Counted from the first letter of the stretch, positions 40,493-50,335 are shown. The stretch: 64,000 bases of DNA from Symbiodinium natans (GCA_905221605.1 CAJNDS010002242.1:125001-189000), one strand, 5' to 3'. The notes: generated by a model not told the origin, from the letters alone. Program-made: numbers and translations.

Positions 40493-41204
40493 AAGGCCTT
40501 GGCAAAACATTCGTGGGTCTGTGGGGCCTAGGCAAGGGGGTGGGGGGAGAAGGGGGGGAGGGTTTGGACCAGGGCCCTAGGCGGAGGCCGGGGGGGGGGG
40601 GAGTAGGGGGCCCTGGCTTTTAGGGTTTTGGGGGGCTGGTCTTGGTTAGTGAGGGCCGGTCATTTCTACCAAACCCTAACACTGGCTCCAAGCAAAACAA
40701 CAACTGTTGCACAACAACCCTAAATCCTAAACCCTAAGCCTTAAACCCGAAGCCCTTCCTGGTTCTTAATCGGGACTTAGGGGATTGGGTTTCGTACAAC
40801 CCTTCAAAAAGGGGTGCCCTTGTGGTTTGAAGGGATACTCTGGGTCCTAGAACCCACTAGAAAGCTATATTCGTCACTATACTGAGTTTGTTCCAAGGTT
40901 TAGGTGCCCCACAAGAATACTTTAGGGTTTAGGGTTTAGGGTTTAGAGATAGGAACCTCCCGCCTTCACTGATAAGCATCAGACGGGTGAGCACCACGAC
41001 AGCAGCTGGGTTCTCGGTTCAGAGCGAGGTTAAAAGCACTCTTGGGTTCAGGGTTTCGATTTATGGCGAAAGGTCTATAAGGATCTTGGCGCCCAGTACC
41101 CTGGGCCCCACACCCCAAACACCCTCAACCCCGAGCCCCAAACCCTAAACCGGAAACCCTAAACCCTAAACCCTAAACCCTAAACCCTAAACCCTAAACG
41201 GCAG

Positions 41205-41266
41205 ATCCACGGCCAAAGCCTCGGCTGCGAGCGAAACGGAAGCTGAATCTGAGTCTGAACTTTGGG
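41205..41266 (+). CDS. Putative coding exon, Ser/Glu rich
   Basis: AACGGCAG acceptor after a CCCTAAA array; donor GTTCTG. Frame: STAKASAASETEAESESELW, phase 2 in, phase 1 out. Confidence 0.55.
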
Positions 41267-41383
41267 GTTCTGAAACTGTCCTAGGCAGGATAAGACGGTT
41301 TAGGGTTTAGGGTTTAGAGTTTAGGGTTCAGGGATCCTTAAAAAGGAAACCCTTCTGAACCCTCTTCTGGCTCTCTTCTGCAG

Positions 41384-41492
41384 AGAGTCTATATCCCAAA
41401 AAACATCGACCACCGAAGCCGCGGTTGTGATCCAGACTGAAACTGAACCCCCCCCCGCCCCGGGCGCAAAAGATGGTGAGGGTGGAGACTGA
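41384..41492 (+). CDS. Putative terminal exon
   Basis: Very strong acceptor CTCTTCTGGCTCTCTTCTG then CAG. One frame gives ESISQKTSTTEAAVVIQTET, EPPPAPGAKDGEGGD and TGA, similar in composition to the preceding exon. Another frame (RVYIPKNIDHRSRGCDPD) is also open. Confidence 0.5.
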
Positions 41493-42114
41493 AAATGAAG
41501 CGGAGACCCGAAGCCCATAGAGTTCAACCCCGAGTACCCACCCTAAACCCTGAACCCTAAACCCTAAACCCCAAAACCCGAAACCCTAAACCCATCCCCT
41601 CCGAGTTCGATAAGGGTCTCGCCTTGTGGGCTGTCTAGGGTTTAGGGCTTGGGGCCACTTAAGAAGTGAACTTATCGCCAATTCTTGATGTGACTTAAAC
41701 CCTAAACCCTAAAATCGGTTGATGGGAACCCTTCCCAAACCCTAAGCCAAGACAGTGCACCTTGTTTATTCTCAGGCAACTGTGGAAACCTAGCCTAAGC
41801 CTTATAAGCTAAACTTAAGCCTAATCCCTAAATCCTGAAACCTCCCAAAGAAAGGAAAAGTGAAAACCCCAGAACCTGAAACCCTAAGAGCCAGCAAGAC
41901 TTGACAGAGGAGGCTTCTCGCAGATGCTTGTGTTCGGAGATCTGTTCTTTTTTCTGGAGTTTAGATGGTGATCATGCCTAAGGAGGGTTTAGGGTTTAGA
42001 GTTTAGGGGGCCATGAGACACAATGTTGGGAGACTCGAAGACTTTAAGCCCTAATTGGCCCCTAGGGTTTAGGGTTTAGGGTTTAGGGTTTAGGGTTTAG
42101 GGTTTAGGGTTTAG

Positions 42115-42195
42115 GGTTCCTGCATGTTCCAACATGACAGGTTTGACAAGGAGCTCAATACTGAGAAGCTCAATTGTCCGGCGCTTGAAGGCTTA
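42115..42195 (+). CDS. Putative coding exon, CxxxH motif
   Basis: The TTTAG of a TTTAGGG array serves as acceptor; donor GTACAC. Frame: GSCMFQHDRFDKELNTEKLN then CPALEGL, 27 codons, phase 0 at both ends. CMFQH resembles the last half of a CCCH finger. Confidence 0.55.
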
Positions 42196-42640
42196 GTACA
42201 CCTTTTGCTGTCTTTCGGGTTTTGGGGTTTAGGGTTTAGGGCTTCACCTCCACCATAATTTCTATAAACTCCACTTGGCATCTGGCATTTTTTGGGGGAG
42301 CCCAAAAATCCCAACGCAAGAGTCCTGAGAGCCGTACGCCTTCTAAGAGGAGACAAATGGGCCGAAGCCGGTTTTTGCTTCCACATAGGCTTGAAGAGCT
42401 TGAAGGGTACAGGAAAATCGGGGGGGCTTAGAGAGTTTAGGACGTATAGAGTTTAGGGGGTTTAGGGTTTAGGGTTTAGGGTTTGGGGTGGAGTCTAGTG
42501 AGAAGCGTGGCTAGAAGCCACAAACCCGACATATGCACCAGCAGCAGGCAGATTGTGGTGCTAACCAACCCTGCACCCTGAACCCTAAACCCTAAACCTT
42601 AAACCCTTTGTAGCGTTGAGCTCTTACCTTTGTAGCATTC

Positions 42641-44107
42641 ATGCCCCTTACGATTGCGGTGAACCTGCTCAGTGGCAAGACGGTTTCGCTAGAAGCAGGA
42701 CCAGACGTGTCTGTGAGAGAATTGAGCAGCAGAGCACAGGAGGCTCTGGCAGTTGGCAGAGGCAAACTCTTAGACACCTCCGGAGGAACTCTGGAGGGAG
42801 AAGCCACGCTTGAGGCATGCAGATTGCAGGACGGTGATACCCTTACCTTTCACGTGGGCCCTGTTCGCATCTGCGGCAACCATAGTGCCTTCGCTGCCAT
42901 TCTCGGCGATGGGTCCGTTGCGACCTGGGGAGACGCTCACAGGGGTGGCGACAGCAGCAAGGTGCAAGCAGAGCTGAAGGACGTGCAGCAGATCCAAGCG
43001 ACCGACTCCGCTTTTGCTGCCATTCTGGGCGATGGGTCTGCTGTGTCCTGGGGCCATGGTATGTATGGTGGTGACAGCCGAGCTGTGCAACATCAGCTGA
43101 AGGACGTGCAGCAGATCCAGGCTACTAGGTGGGCTTTTGCTGCCATTCTGGGCGATGGGTCCGTTGTGACCTGGGGTGCTGCTCACAGAGGTGGCGACAG
43201 CAGTGCTGTGCAGGAACAGCTGCAGGGCGTGCAGCAGATCCGAGCTTCCGGCTATGCTTTTGCTGCCATTTTGTGCGATGGGTCTGTTGTGACCTGGGGA
43301 GATGCTGGCGGTGGTGGCGACAGCAGTGAGGTGCAACATCAGCTGAAGGATGTGCATCAGATCCAAGCGTCCGGTCAAGCCTTTGCTGCCATTCGGGGCG
43401 ACGGTTCTGTCGTGACCTGGGGCGATGCTGAGTCTGGTGCCGACAGCAGTGCTGTGCAACATCAGCTGAAGGACGTGCAGCAGATCCAATCTACCAGCTC
43501 GGCTTTTGCTGCCATTCTGGGCGATGGGTCGGTTGTAACCTGGAGCGACGCTGGGCTTGGTGGCGATTGCGATGCTGTGCAGGGTCAGCTCCAAAACGTG
43601 CAACACATCGCAGCTTCCGGCGGTGCTTTAGGCGGTGCTTTTGCTGCTACTCTGGGTGATGGTTCTGTTGTGACCTGGGGCTGTGCTTACAGTGGCTCTG
43701 ACAGCTGTGCTGCGCAATGTCAGCTGAGGGGCGTGCAGCAGATCCGAGCTTCCAGCTATGCTTTCGCTGCCATTTTGGGCGATGGGTCTGTTGTGACTTG
43801 GGGCCCTGCTGGCGGTGGTGGCGACAGCAGTGAGGTGCAACATCAGCTGAAGGATGTGCAGCAGATCCAAGCGTCCGGCCAAGCCTTTGCTGCCGTTCGT
43901 GGCGATGGTTCTGTAGTGACCTGGGGCGATGTCGCCAGTGGCGGCGACAGCAGTGATGTGCAAGCACAGCTGAAGGACGTGCGGCAGATCCAATCTACCA
44001 GCTCGGCTTTTGCCGCCATTCTGGGCGATGGGTCGGTGGTGACCTGGGGCGATGCTGCTCTTGGAGGGGATAGCAGTGATGTTCAAGATCAGCTTAGGTG
44101 GTCCTAG
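42641..44107 (+). CDS. Ubiquitin-like domain plus RCC1-like repeat protein (488 aa)
   Basis: Uninterrupted ORF starting at ATG in a CATTC|ATG context and ending TAG at 44105. Residues 1-73 (PLTIAVNLLSGKTVSLEAG ... LQDGDTLTFHV) have the beta-grasp pattern of a ubiquitin-like domain. Residues 81-486 are ten units of about 41 residues with the core AFAAILGDGSVVTWGD ... GGDSS.VQ.QLKDVQQIQA. This is like RCC1/HERC repeats but shorter than the classical 51-68 residues; such units form beta-propeller blades in the family. Proteins of this style are frequent in Symbiodinium and often labelled HERC-like, but no HECT ligase domain is present. The gene has no introns and no visible spliced-leader relic upstream, while the surrounding DNA is telomere-like repeat, so a retroposed copy is possible. 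Long open frames on the opposite strand are shadows of the repeat. Confidence 0.85.
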   Translation: MPLTIAVNLLSGKTVSLEAGPDVSVRELSSRAQEALAVGRGKLLDTSGGTLEGEATLEACRLQDGDTLTFHVGPVRICGNHSAFAAILGDGSVATWGDAHRGGDSSKVQAELKDVQQIQATDSAFAAILGDGSAVSWGHGMYGGDSRAVQHQLKDVQQIQATRWAFAAILGDGSVVTWGAAHRGGDSSAVQEQLQGVQQIRASGYAFAAILCDGSVVTWGDAGGGGDSSEVQHQLKDVHQIQASGQAFAAIRGDGSVVTWGDAESGADSSAVQHQLKDVQQIQSTSSAFAAILGDGSVVTWSDAGLGGDCDAVQGQLQNVQHIAASGGALGGAFAATLGDGSVVTWGCAYSGSDSCAAQCQLRGVQQIRASSYAFAAILGDGSVVTWGPAGGGGDSSEVQHQLKDVQQIQASGQAFAAVRGDGSVVTWGDVASGGDSSDVQAQLKDVRQIQSTSSAFAAILGDGSVVTWGDAALGGDSSDVQDQLRWS

Positions 44108-44352
44108 CGCTGCTGACAAGGTCAGTCTGCAACAGTTTCCGACGTGTTGAGCTAATGCACACCCTAGAGACTCTAAACCCCGATTGTTTGGGATTGAAGG
44201 CTGTGTTCTGTGACGTCTTTGACGACCCTACAGCCGAAACCCTGAAATGAAGCGTAGAACTTAGCAAGTCTATATACTAAGCATCGCCCAGAAACCCCGT
44301 TAACATCCGCATAAACCCATGTGACTGTTGCCTTTGGAACCTCGCCTCAATA

Positions 44353-44425
44353 CTACTATTTTCTTAAGAACCCCAAAAGAGTACAAACAAAAATAAGGGA
44401 TTACCCTTAATAAGGAAGAAGTGTA

Positions 44426-44459
<34 letters not shown>

Positions 44460-44494
44460 TTGGGGGGGGGGGGGGCTTCTTAAGCAATTAGTAG
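44353..44494. mobile_element. Family K terminal-inverted-repeat element, copy K3
   Basis: CTACTATTTTCTTAAGAACC and GCTTCTTAAGCAATTAGTAG are complementary ends. The interior has a (TA)n run, a T-run and a G-run (44422-44474). Confidence 0.75.
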
Positions 44495-44499
44495 AATAT

Positions 44500-44612
44500 G
44501 GTCTACTAAAGTATGGGCCCGTGGGGTTTTATATGGTATATATATAATTACTGAAGGGGTATATGAGGGTTCCCCAATTCACGGCCCATATCAAGGGACT
44601 ACCTTGGGGGGT
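44500..44612. mobile_element. Family G palindromic element, copy G4
   Basis: AGTATGGGCCCGTGGGG pairs with a CACGGCCCATATCAAGGG right arm; the interior has TATATGGTATATATATAA. Confidence 0.55.
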
Positions 44613-44974
44613 GCAATGAAAAGGGCTTTTATTGGTGCAGAGCTTTCCCAGAGTAAGTGTGTCGCTCGTTTAGGGTTTTTTGGGTTTGCGCAATAGTTCA
44701 GGTGCACCCCTTCTTGCAGGGTCCCTATACCCGAAACCCGAAACCCCAAGCCCGAAGCCCTGAGCCCTGAGCCCTGAACCCTAAACCCTAAACCCTAAAT
44801 GAGAATAGTTGGTCCAGGATGGGCTATAAGCCCTTAGTAAGGTTTAGGCCCCAACTGAAAGCCCAACTGCCCCCCCAAGCCTGCACGGCTTCTGGGAGTC
44901 GAGGGATGCAGGGTTTAGGGTTTAGGGTTTGGGGTTTAGGGTTTAGGGTTTAGGGTTTAGGGTTTAGGGTTTAG

Positions 44975-45076
44975 GGCTACTACGCCCTCAACCGAGTCAC
45001 GCAAGACGCGAAGAACGCGGGGAAGGCGTACAACGGCATTCAGTACGCGGACAAGTGGCCTACACCTCAGTCTGGG
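44975..45076 (+). CDS. Putative coding exon
   Basis: Acceptor is the TTTAG of a TTTAGGG array, donor is GTTTAGGG. Frame: GYYALNRVTQDAKNAGKAYN then GIQYADKWPTPQSG, 34 codons, phase 0 at both ends. Joins in phase to 45634. Product unknown. Confidence 0.7.
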
Positions 45077-45085
45077 GTTTAGGGT

Positions 45086-45196
45086 CTTAATAGCTGAGTG
45101 AGTACACTTTACTACACTTTTTGGGATACTATAGTCCCCTATAGAATTGAAAGTGTACTCTTTTTTGGGGGGGGCCTATTGCACTCAGCAGCGAAG
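45086..45196. mobile_element. Family C terminal-inverted-repeat element, copy C3
   Basis: CTTAATAGCTGAGTGAGTAC and CACTCAGCAGCGAAG ends, inner ACACTTT / AAAGTGTAC, core GGGATACTATAGTCCCC. Lies in an intron-like gap. Confidence 0.75.
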
Positions 45197-45413
45197 GTTC
45201 AGGGTGAAGGGTTTCAGGTTTAGGGGCTTTCGGGAGTTTAGAGGCTTAGGGGCTTAGGGCTTAGGGTTAAGGGTTCCGGGATTTTGCGTTTGGCGGCTGG
45301 CGGCCTGCAAGGTTGGTTTGTGGGAGTGGCTGCTGCTGAAACATGAGCCTCTGTTGTAGATGGGAGGCTGTTGGCCAGTGAAGCGTGGCATGCCAAAATG
45401 ACGAGCATGAAGC

Positions 45414-45506
45414 TTGGGATGTTCCCCCTTCTACTAAGAGTCCCTTAATAGGGATTCTAAGTTGGAATCCCACAAGGACTGTTAGTATAAGGGGGGAACA
45501 TCCCAA
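45414..45506. mobile_element. Family A hairpin element, copy A4 (best preserved)
   Basis: TTGGGATGTTCCCCCTTCTA and TATAAGGGGGGAACATCCCA A are complementary ends; inner AGAGTCC / GGACTGTT. 93 bp, no ORF. Confidence 0.85.
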
Positions 45507-45633
45507 AGCATGACCCTAACAAGTCTGTAGAAATATTGAAGCTGCCGGCACAGACAGCTCTTCTAGCAGTTAACCCTAAACCCTGTACCCTATACCCTAT
45601 ACCCTAAACCCAAAAACCCCCCCCCCCAGGCAG

Positions 45634-45738
45634 TGGATTTACCTGGACAAGTGGGACCTGCCCTGGCGCCGGGGACCCGAGCGGGGTGGCCTCGATGCTG
45701 CGCCATGCCGGTGCTGTGAAAAGTTCATGCCCAAGCCC
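45634..45738 (+). CDS. Putative coding exon, right end unclear
   Basis: Acceptor CCCCCCCAGGCAG (a CAG four bases earlier is an alternative). Frame: WIYLDKWDLPWRRGPERGGL then DAAPCRCCEKFMPK. CRCC plus the preceding C could bind metal. Runs into CCCTAAACCC without GT; donors at 45711 or 45723, or a GC donor, are possible. In phase with 45076. Confidence 0.6.
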
Positions 45739-46120
45739 TAAACCCTAAACCCTAATTTTACCCAAGAGGCCCGAAACCTCTCAACCCTCAAACCAGGGTT
45801 CGGGGGTTCGAGGCCGTGTTGTGGGAATGGGGGGGTAGAGGCTTCGAACTGCTGGAGTGGTTGGCGTAAGGTTGCAACATAAGCAACCCCCCCGTGAAAC
45901 CTCAACCCTAGTCCCTAAATCCCAAACCCGTAACCGTAAACCCCACACCCTATACCCAGAACCCTAATCCCTCAAGAACCCTCACTCCAGGTTTGAGCCT
46001 CTGTGGGTCTCATGCTTTGTCTTTTAGGGCTTTGGGTTCGACCTTTGAAGCAGGTTTGGTTGGGCTGTAGGGTATAGGTCTTCCCCCACCCGCCTCTGCG
46101 TTTTGAGGTTTTTTTGGCCC

Positions 46121-46121
<1 letters not shown>

Positions 46122-46190
<69 letters not shown>
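46122..46190. repeat. 69-bp uninterrupted poly-C tract
   Basis: Sixty-nine C residues in a row, the longest homopolymer in the window. The flanks are unique. Minus-strand frames made of glycine repeats here are artefacts of the G-run. Confidence 0.9.
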
Positions 46191-46549
46191 TGCCCCAAAA
46201 CCCAAAGCCTAAGCCGCAAGGTTGAGGGACTACGGTGCAGGAGCTGCTTTGTTCTTCAGCAAAACCCCAACTAGCCTGTCTGCCCTTATTGAGATGCCAT
46301 TTTAGAGGGTTTGTTCGGAGAAGTTCGGAGGGTTCAATTCGGCAAGACGAGTTAGGGTTTTTGGGGGTTTGGGGGGTTTAAGCTGTCGGGGGTTCATGTC
46401 AGGTGCTTGGGCTTTCGGGCTTGGGGTTTAGCGTTTAGGGTTGAGGGTTCAGAGTTTAGGGTTGAGGGTCGAAAGTCTCAACCCTCTGACTGAATCCTGA
46501 CTGCCCACACCCTTACTATCTTCGGTTACCAAACAATGCCCCCACTAAG

Positions 46550-46625
46550 ATGCGGATGAGCAGTCGGAGAATGAGATCAACATGTGCGGGTGCTGGGGCG
46601 GCATCGAGTTGAACTCCGGGGCGCG
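46550..46625 (+). CDS. Putative coding exon
   Basis: CCCCACTAAG acceptor. Frame after two bases: ADEQSENEINMCGCWGGIEL then NSGA. Donor at 46626, or at 46633. MCGCW gives a Cys pair. Product unknown. Confidence 0.6.
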
Positions 46626-46684
46626 GTTGAGGGTTTAGGGTTTAGGGCTAGGGTTTAGGGTTTAGGGGGTTTAGGGGGTTGAGG

Positions 46685-46808
46685 GATACGTGGAGGTTCA
46701 GAGTGGTTAGAAGCAGGGTGGTAAGTACCTTAAAAAGTGTCTACCCTCCTATAACCTAGGTTCACCTGTTCAAAACCCAAGTATGCATACCCATGAACAT
46801 CCAAGTAG
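46685..46808. mobile_element. Family B hairpin element, copy B8 (diverged)
   Basis: GGAGGTTCAGAGTGG on the left, CCATGAACATCCAAGTAGG on the right; the interior is poorly matched. Confidence 0.4.
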
Positions 46809-46930
46809 GGCCGAGGGATTAGGGGTTTAGGGGAAAAAAGGGTTTAGGGTTTAGAGTTTAGGGTGCAGCACCCCCCCGCCCCCTGCCCCCCGCCTACCCC
46901 CGACCCACCCAACCCAACCAAATATGCCGA

Positions 46931-47003
46931 CCCCTAAACCCTAAACCCTAAACCCTAAACCCTAAACCCTAAACCCTAAACCCTAAACCCTAAACCCTAA
47001 ACG
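46931..47003 (-). repeat. CCCTAAA array
   Basis: About ten perfect units. Confidence 0.95.
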
Positions 47004-47036
47004 ACAGTTCGCCCGAATTAGCTTCGCAACCCTAAG

Positions 47037-47104
47037 CCCTTTTGCTGCCTTCGGCTTCAAAAGCCGTGCGGACCCGAAGGCTGCGGCCATAGCCGGGTTC
47101 GGGG
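47037..47104 (+). CDS. Putative coding exon
   Basis: CCTAAG acceptor, GTTTAGGG donor. Frame: PFAAFGFKSRADPKAAAIAG then FG; phase 2 in, phase 1 out. Product unknown. Confidence 0.45.
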
Positions 47105-47311
47105 GTTTAGGGTTTAGGGTTTAGGGTTTAGGGGTTAGGGTTTAGGGTTTAGGGTTTAGGGTTTAAGGGTTTAGGGTTTAAGGGTTTAGGGTTCAGGGTT
47201 TCAGGGTTTCAGGGTTTCAGGGTTTCAGGGTTTCAGGGTTTCGGGTTCGGGTCTATCGTTCCTACCACGGTCGTCGAAGGCAAACCCGAACCCCGACTCC
47301 CTGAACCAGAG

Positions 47312-47366
47312 TTTGCCCACTTGTGCGCCCCCCCTGCTGCATCGAAGCTGGCCATGTTTTGTGGCG
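47312..47366 (+). CDS. Putative coding exon
   Basis: CTCCCTGAACCAGAG acceptor, GTGTACTT donor. Frame: FAHLCAPPAASKLAMFCG, phase 0 in, phase 1 out. Product unknown. Confidence 0.5.
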
Positions 47367-48198
47367 GTGTACTTCTTGGGGGCCTAAACCCTAAACCCTA
47401 AACCCTAAACCCTCAACCCTAAACCCTAAACCCTAAACCGGTAGCTACACCCCCGAAGCCCGAAACCGCTAAACCCTACACCCTTGATCACTTGCATGCC
47501 GCTCGGCATCCATGGTGAGGGCGTGCACGAACCCTGGCGGAGACAACTCTACACCCTATCCACTCACAGCCCTCTAAGCCTAAGAAGCCCTACGTCACAG
47601 AAGCCATCTTCGCCCTAAGTCCCTTAAGCCTCCAGCTCCTCCTCAAGAGTTGGGCCTCTATCCAGTTTAGGGTTTCATAGGGCTTAAGGGGCTTTAGGGT
47701 TTTTAGGGTTTGGGGTTTCAGGGCTTTAAGGCTTCCGGGGGCTTCAGGGGTTGAGGTTTTTTCGGGTTTTAGGGTGTTAAGGGGTTGAGGGTTTTTGGGG
47801 GGGGTTGGGCTCGAGGTGCTTGTGGCTCAGCCCTTCACTCCTAAGGGATTGACGCCACGGATGCGTGTTCAGAGTAGGGTTTCGGCAATAGGACCCAGAG
47901 TGGCGGCAGAACTCTCTCCACACTGCAGTGGATCACATGTTCATGTTCAACCCAAAACTCAACACCGAAAATTTAGCCTCAACGAGTATGTCATTTTTCG
48001 GAGATGACTGGGGTGACTCGTAAGCCTTTTAAAGCCCTGTAGGCTGAGCCCTATACCCGAAACTCGGAGCCCAAGGGCCCCAGCCCTAAACCCTGCAACC
48101 CTAAAAACCCTGAAACCCTTTAGACCCTTCAAACCCTTAAAACCCTTTAACCCTTTAAACGCTGAACCCCAAAACCCTAAACCTCAACTTGAACACAG

Positions 48199-48282
48199 CC
48201 GTCAAACATCACAAGGTTGAAGAAAGTGGCCAAAGATGACATTCCCCTTTACCGCATCTTCGAGAGGGAGACCCGCCATTGA
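48199..48282 (+). CDS. Putative terminal exon
   Basis: GAACACAG acceptor. Frame: PSNITRLKKVAKDDIPLYRI then FERETRH and TGA (48280-48282). Product unknown. Confidence 0.5.
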   Translation, partial: PSNITRLKKVAKDDIPLYRIFERETRH

Positions 48283-48773
48283 GAGAGTTAGGGTTTGGGG
48301 TTTCGGGGTTTCGGGGTTTAGGGTTTAGAGGGCTTAGGGTTCAGGACTGGGGGTTCCAGGGTTTGGGTTTATGCTTGAGGCTGTTTAGGGCTTAGCGCCC
48401 CCAAAACCTAAACCCTAAACCCCCAACCCTTTTTAAGCCTGACCCAAGAACTCCCCCTCCCCCCCGCCGTTGGGTTAAAGATTGAGGGTTGAGGGTTTAG
48501 GGTTTGATGAGGGTGAAGGGCTCAGGGCTTAGGATATGTGATCAGCCTCGCAAGCTGCATGGCGCGCACGGGTTGCAATCTGCGGTCTAGGTTTGTGATG
48601 TCAGTGTAATTTGGAAGTATAGGTCCATCTGGAAAGCCATCAACCGCCTCAACTGCTTAAGCTCCTTATCAAAAAAAACACATAAAGCCCTATAAAGCCC
48701 TAAGGCCCTAAATCCCCTAAACCCTAAACCCTAAACCCTAAACCCTAAACACCCTAAAACCCCTTGCGGCAAG

Positions 48774-48858
48774 AACATGATGAAGCGGTACAAAGACCGT
48801 GTCTTCAATGTGGTGCGCAGCGCTCGCTTGGGGGGACAGGGGCCGCAAGCCCATCGGG
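48774..48858 (+). CDS. Putative coding exon, basic
   Basis: CTTGCGGCAAG acceptor, GTTCTG donor. Frame: NMMKRYKDRVFNVVRSARLG then GQGPQAHR, phase 0 in, phase 1 out. Product unknown. Confidence 0.6.
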
Positions 48859-49140
48859 GTTCTGAATTTGAAGGTTTAGGGTTTAGGGCTCAGGGTTTTA
48901 AGGGTTTTTTTAGTAAACCCTGAACCCTAAAAAACCTAAGCCCTCACATTCCTTAGATCCCTGGGTTCAGGTTGTATAGGGCTTTAGGATCTTGGCCTTT
49001 AGGGCTTCTGGGGTTCTGAATTTGAAGGTTTTGGGTTTAGGGCTCAGGGTTTTTAAGGGGTTTTTAGGGTTCAGGGTTCTCGATAGGGTTTTATAGGCGT
49101 GGGGCTTAAGGTTTTTAACCATACGTAGTTCTACAACTAG

Positions 49141-49261
49141 GGGCCCCTCCTGGTCAACCACGAACCCAACCTCCAAACCAGCATCCTCATCTGCGGGCCT
49201 GTGCCTTGGCAGCCCCTGAACCCTCAAAAGCAGGACGTTTGGAATCAACACCGTGGGCAAA
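49141..49261 (+). CDS. Putative coding exon
   Basis: TTCTACAACTAG acceptor, GTTTAGGG donor. Frame: GPLLVNHEPNLQTSILICGP then VPWQPLNPQKQDVWNQHRGQ, 40 codons plus one base. Entry phase does not fit the exon ending at 48858. Product unknown. Confidence 0.6.
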
Positions 49262-49377
49262 GTTTAGGGCTCAACATGCAGATCAAAACTCGAAGCCCTA
49301 AACCCTAAACCCAAAACCCTAACCCCCAACCCTAAACCCTAAGCCTCCCCTCCCCCTCCGCACCCCCAAATTGCCAG

Positions 49378-49453
49378 ATACCCATGGACGAGAAGGAAGA
49401 GATCCGAAAATGGGTTTGGCAAAAGCTGGCGTCCCCAGCTCTGGCCTCCATAG
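49378..49453 (+). CDS. Putative coding exon
   Basis: Strong pyrimidine tract (CCTCCCCTCCCCCTCCGCAC) then TTGCCAG. Frame: IPMDEKEEIRKWVWQKLASP then ALASI. Right boundary unclear (ATAGGATTTAGGG). Product unknown. Confidence 0.6.
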
Positions 49454-49809
49454 GATTTAGGGTTTAGTGCGTGAGGTTTCGGGATGAGGGTTATGGGGTT
49501 AGGGTTGAGGGTTTAGGGTTTAGGGTTTAGGGTCTAGGATTTAGGGGTGAGGGTTTAGGGTTCATAGGTTAGAGTGTAGGGTTGAGGGTTTAGGGTTTAG
49601 GGCCTAGACCATCCCAGAACCATGTCGAGCTCAAAGTAGAAGTCCCCTGAGCCCCGCACTCCCTAAACCCCAAACCCCAAACGCTAATCCCTACAAGTTC
49701 TCACCCCCACACTCAGGGATTAGGGTTTAGGGATTAGGATTTAGGGATCAGGGTTTAGGGTTTAGGGACCACCCAGAGCGCCTGAATCATTGGACCCTAA
49801 ACCTTGGAG

Positions 49810-49873
49810 ACCTGGATTAGAGAAGCCCGTGACTTCTTCAAGTGGAACAAGCGGCACTCAAGCACTGTGTACG
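49810..49873 (+). CDS. Putative coding exon
   Basis: AACCTTGGAG acceptor, GTTTAGGG donor. Frame: TWIREARDFFKWNKRHSSTV then Y, phase 0 in, phase 1 out. Aromatic and basic, helix-like. Confidence 0.65.
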
Positions 49874-50335
49874 GTTTAGGGTTTAGTGTTTAGGGGGCTT
49901 GGGGGTGTTGGGTTTAGGCTTTGGGGGTGTAGGGGCTTAAGGGAAGCTTCCGGGGCATCGGTTTGTTGTGGGGTTAAGGGTGTGTAGGCTTAGGGGTTCA
50001 GGGTGTAGGGGCTGAGAGCCTTAGTACTAGGAAGTTTGAGGGTCTGGGGTTTCGGGACGTTGGGAGTAAAAAAAGCAGTAGGCCCCAAACCCAAAACCTG
50101 CAATCCCTGGCCTAAATCCTATCCCCATACACCCCCCAAAACTAAACCTGAACCCTAAACCCTAAACCCTGAATCCCCAAACATCCAAACCCTTAACCCA
50201 CCCACCCCCCTGCAAGTGCATTGCGAAAGAATTAAAAAACCCCAAGCCCCAGATCGTAAACCCAACTCCTGTACCCTATACATGTGCACATATATCCATA
50301 CATATATATATATATATACATATATACAAATCAAC

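Noticed and set aside
42560-42640. Spliced-leader relic upstream of the RCC1-like gene
   Set aside because: I looked for the CCGTAGCCATTTTGGCTCAAG-type leader core and saw only an unrelated TTTGTAGCATTC.
42770-44119. Long minus-strand ORFs (278 and 163 codons) opposite the RCC1-like gene
   Set aside because: They mirror the 123-bp coding repeat of the plus-strand gene and lack non-repeat content.
46010-46219. Glycine-rich proteins on the minus strand
   Set aside because: They are direct translations of the 69-bp homopolymer and its flanks.
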